Shown piece after piece: positions 62,071 to 64,000 of a stretch of DNA of 64,000 nt; the first letter of the stretch is position 1; each line of letters starts with the position of its first letter. The position numbers and the translations under genes were made by a program. The DNA is taken from assembly GCA_000985875.1 (NCBI GenBank), contig CCRI01000009.1, forward strand, positions 186,001 to 250,000. Reading direction: 5' to 3'. The stretch is from Neorhizobium galegae bv. officinalis. Lineage in GTDB: Bacteria > Pseudomonadota > Alphaproteobacteria > Rhizobiales > Rhizobiaceae. A model generated the notes under the pieces. That model made no database searches and was not told the DNA's origin. It was given only the letters and a program-made list of their open reading frames with translations.

Positions 62071-62208
62071 GGAACGCGTGACCTCCAGGAATGATGGGGG
62101 GGCGATGTCAGTTTAACCTGGTGGAGCAGTCAGGCTCCGCTGGCTGTCATCGCTATCGCCGGACCGATGTCCTGACGGAAAGATGTTTCCGCTGCCGGAC
62201 GATTACTC

Positions 62209-62235
62209 TTGACCTTCCCATGGTGGGAATCCCCA
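62209..62235 (+). promoter_or_regulatory. CueR/HmrR-type copper operator and -35
   Basis: TTGACC (62209-62214) overlaps ACCTTCC-N7-GGAATCC, a close match to the ACCTTCC-N7-GGAAGGT operator of MerR-family copper regulators, whose promoters have 19-20-bp spacers. It points towards the copper genes at 62347 and 62773. No cueR gene is in the window. The right half-site is imperfect. Confidence 0.45.
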
Positions 62236-62346
62236 TCCGTGTATCCCGAAACGTCTGCTCGGCATCCCTGATCACCACTTGACGAAGATCAACGTCAGCG
62301 TGTCGTGCCGTGCTAGGTTGTTCCCGAGGAAACTAGGCTGAGCAAG

Positions 62347-62697
62347 ATGAACCCGCGGAAGCTGTCACCGCTGATATTGAGTATATGCGTCGCGCTGGCC
62401 GCTATCGCTGTTCTCTTCAGTGCGCCTGCCTCCCATGCCGCGCATCAGCGATGCTCCACAGAGATCAGCGCATCCGTCGATCATTCTCAGCAGGACGACC
62501 ACCATTCGAAATCCAAGGCCGCGCTTGGCGATGAGGCATGCTGCAGCAGCATATGTGCCATGGGCCTGCTGGTCATTCCCTTGCCGCCCGCGTCGGGGGG
62601 CGTCTCTATGCTGCTGCCCCGTGCCTTGCATCTGCAGGATCATCTTACCGGGAGAGCCCCCTCACCCGGTCTCAAGCCTCCGCAATCCGCTGCCTGA
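62347..62697 (+). CDS. Small exported Cys/His protein of a copper locus
   Basis: 116 aa. Signal peptide 1-32 (ASHAAH), a His/Asp-rich segment (DHSQQDDHHSK), CCSSIC, a hydrophobic stretch (MGLLVIPLPP) and a C-terminal Pro-rich tail. This layout resembles CopL/DUF2946-like proteins found before multicopper oxidase genes, thought to bind copper. It lies 75 bp upstream of the oxidase gene, same strand. Confidence 0.6.
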   Translation: MNPRKLSPLILSICVALAAIAVLFSAPASHAAHQRCSTEISASVDHSQQDDHHSKSKAALGDEACCSSICAMGLLVIPLPPASGGVSMLLPRALHLQDHLTGRAPSPGLKPPQSAA

Positions 62698-62772
62698 TGA
62701 ATCCGTCCCCGCTCCAGCGGGAATCCATCATCAGCACTGTCGGCATGCCGACAAGGATCAAGAGGCATCTCA

Positions 62773-64000
62773 TGTATCGCCGTCAATTCCTGAAGACGCT
62801 GGCCGCGGGTGCGGCAGCCGTCTCGCCCGTCCTCAATTCAACGCACGCGTTTGCAAACCCCGCCCCTGTGGATCTCATCATCGGAAAGAGAACCCTGGAC
62901 GTGAACGGCAAGGCCGCCACCGTCTTCGGTCTAGCCGACCGCAGCGGCAGGCCGGGTCTCGTCCTCGATGCGGGTTCGAACTTCAATGTTCGCCTTCTCA
63001 ACGAGTCCTCGGAGGACACGCTCATCCACTGGCATGGCCTGACACCGCCATGGAACATGGATGGCGTGCCAGAAAATCCCGCCGCCCTGCTTACCGCCAG
63101 GGAGAGCCGCGACTACACCTTCCCTGTCGGCCCCGGCGGCACCCACTGGATGCACGCCCACACCCTGCAGGAACAGAACCTGCTTGCAGCACCGCTGATC
63201 GTCCGGACGACCGAAGACCGCGCCCGCGACGAACAGGAGGTTGTGATCCTGCTGCATGATTTCTCGTTCAAATCCCCCGAGGAATTGCTCGATGCCTTGA
63301 AGAACGGGAGTTCCGGCCATGGCGGGATGCAGTCAGGCCATCAGAGCATGATGCAGATGATGACGAACATGAAGGGCCATCAGATGCCGATGACAGGAAT
63401 GTCGACTATGAGCATGCCGATGAAGCGGATGTCGTCGACGGATCTCAACGACATCGAATACGATGCGTATCTCGCAAATGACCGGACTTTGGACGATCCC
63501 GAAGTCGTCAGGGTCGAGAAAAGCGGGCGCATACGCTTGCGGATCATCAACGGAGCGACCGCGACAGCCTTCACCATAGACACCGGGCAGATTTCCGGCA
63601 GCCTCATCGCAGTCGACGGCAACGATGTCGTCCCTCTCTCGGCCAGCCGCTTCCCGATCTCGATGGGTCAGCGCGTCGACATCAGGCTGCAGCTTCCAGC
63701 ACACACCGGATCCTATCCGATACTCGCGCTCCGAGAAGGCGCGAGGGAGCGGACGGGCATCATCCTGGCGACCAGCGATGCGGCCGTGGAGAAGCTTGCC
63801 GCCAAAGCCTCCGAGGCCGGTCCTGTTCTCGACCTCGGCATGGAGCGGCAGTTCAGGGCCGCCGCGCCTCTCCCCGCGAGATCACCCGACCATCAATACA
63901 CGGTAACGCTGACTGGTGACATGGCCGCCTACGCGTGGGGCATCGACCCATCCGCGCCATTGCGTGTCTCGCAGAACAAGCGGGTCCGGCTGACCATGCG
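62773..64000 (+). CDS. copA: Multicopper oxidase CopA (partial, runs off window)
   Basis: 409 aa visible, no stop. Twin-arginine signal (RRQFLKT, residues 3-9; export folded to the periplasm). First cupredoxin domain with HWHG (86-89) and HWMHAH (125-130) trinuclear copper ligands; a Met/His-rich insert at about 185-225 (MQSGHQSMMQMMTNM) typical of CopA/PcoA. It oxidises Cu(I) to Cu(II) in the periplasm. AAGAGG precedes ATG 62773. The C-terminal type 1 copper ligands and downstream genes (copB etc.) would lie outside. Confidence 0.92.

Noticed and set aside
62091..62282. 63-codon frame upstream of the CopL-like gene
   Set aside because: It runs through the MerR-type operator and has no recognisable features.
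62420..63259. 279-codon plus-strand frame across the copper genes
   Set aside because: Out-of-frame reading of the CopL-like gene and copA; copA is continuous in its own frame from 62773.

Overview
The window looks like a chromosomal or chromid segment of a Rhizobiaceae-type alphaproteobacterium. Reasons: base composition is GC-rich throughout; it carries a full-length BacA transporter, an ECF sigma factor paired with a DGPF (YCII) protein, several small YjiS-like (DUF1127) proteins next to LysR regulators, and the G/C-rich palindromic intergenic repeats common in rhizobial genomes. The genus cannot be fixed from the sequence alone. I saw no rRNA, tRNA or CRISPR array.

Layout. 1-660: repeat-bearing intergenic DNA and the bacA terminator. 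0.66-16.5 kb: mostly single housekeeping or stress genes (bacA, an MFS exporter, map, a flavin monooxygenase, a PleD-like diguanylate cyclase, SRPBCC and DUF1905 proteins, the ECF42-type sigma/DGPF pair, an AraC regulator, an exported metallo-beta-lactamase-fold hydrolase, a GST, GFA and VOC proteins, a DD-carboxypeptidase) with two ParD/ParE-type toxin-antitoxin pairs. 16.6-20.1 kb: glpK, manganese catalase and 3-hydroxybutyrate dehydrogenase. 20.3-32.0 kb: a purine catabolism region (xdhA-xdhB-DUF559-xdhC, then puuD-guaD). It is split by two related LysR genes, each divergent from a small DUF1127-like gene. Guanine would be deaminated by GuaD to xanthine, oxidised by XdhAB (matured by XdhC) to urate, and hydroxylated by PuuD. 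32.0-35.6 kb: an unusual HigB plus HigA/DUF1508 pair, lldD, and a lower-GC stretch with an unrecognised zinc-ribbon membrane protein.

35.6-51.4 kb is one large minus-strand catabolic supercluster. It holds a branched-chain-type ABC importer (livKHMGF), an aminotransferase, a LysR regulator, an ATP-dependent hydantoinase/oxoprolinase (hyuA-hyuB), two SDRs, an HpcH/HpaI aldolase, a gluconokinase, a 2-hydroxyacid dehydrogenase and an idonate-type dehydrogenase. A matching element containing ATA-N9-TAT lies upstream of both livK and hyuA, which suggests one LysR regulon with two transcription units.

51.2-57.4 kb is a decayed or accessory region: a short DUF1127 gene, a TniQ-like fragment, a 54-bp palindrome, a two-component system, small exported proteins and a probable dnaE2 remnant. 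57.5-62.1 kb is a putative surface-glycan module (nucleotidyltransferase, APH-fold kinase, HAD phosphatase, and a divergent large glycosyltransferase-like protein). 62.2-64.0 kb starts a copper-resistance locus: a MerR-type operator, an exported Cys/His protein, and a Tat-exported multicopper oxidase that runs off the window.

Most distinctive items: the HigA-like antitoxin whose DNA-binding half is replaced by a DUF1508 domain; the paired ATA-N9-TAT elements; the duplicated LysR/DUF1127 cassettes with matching 41-nt leaders; and the nucleotidyltransferase fused to a HAD-like domain lacking its nucleophile.
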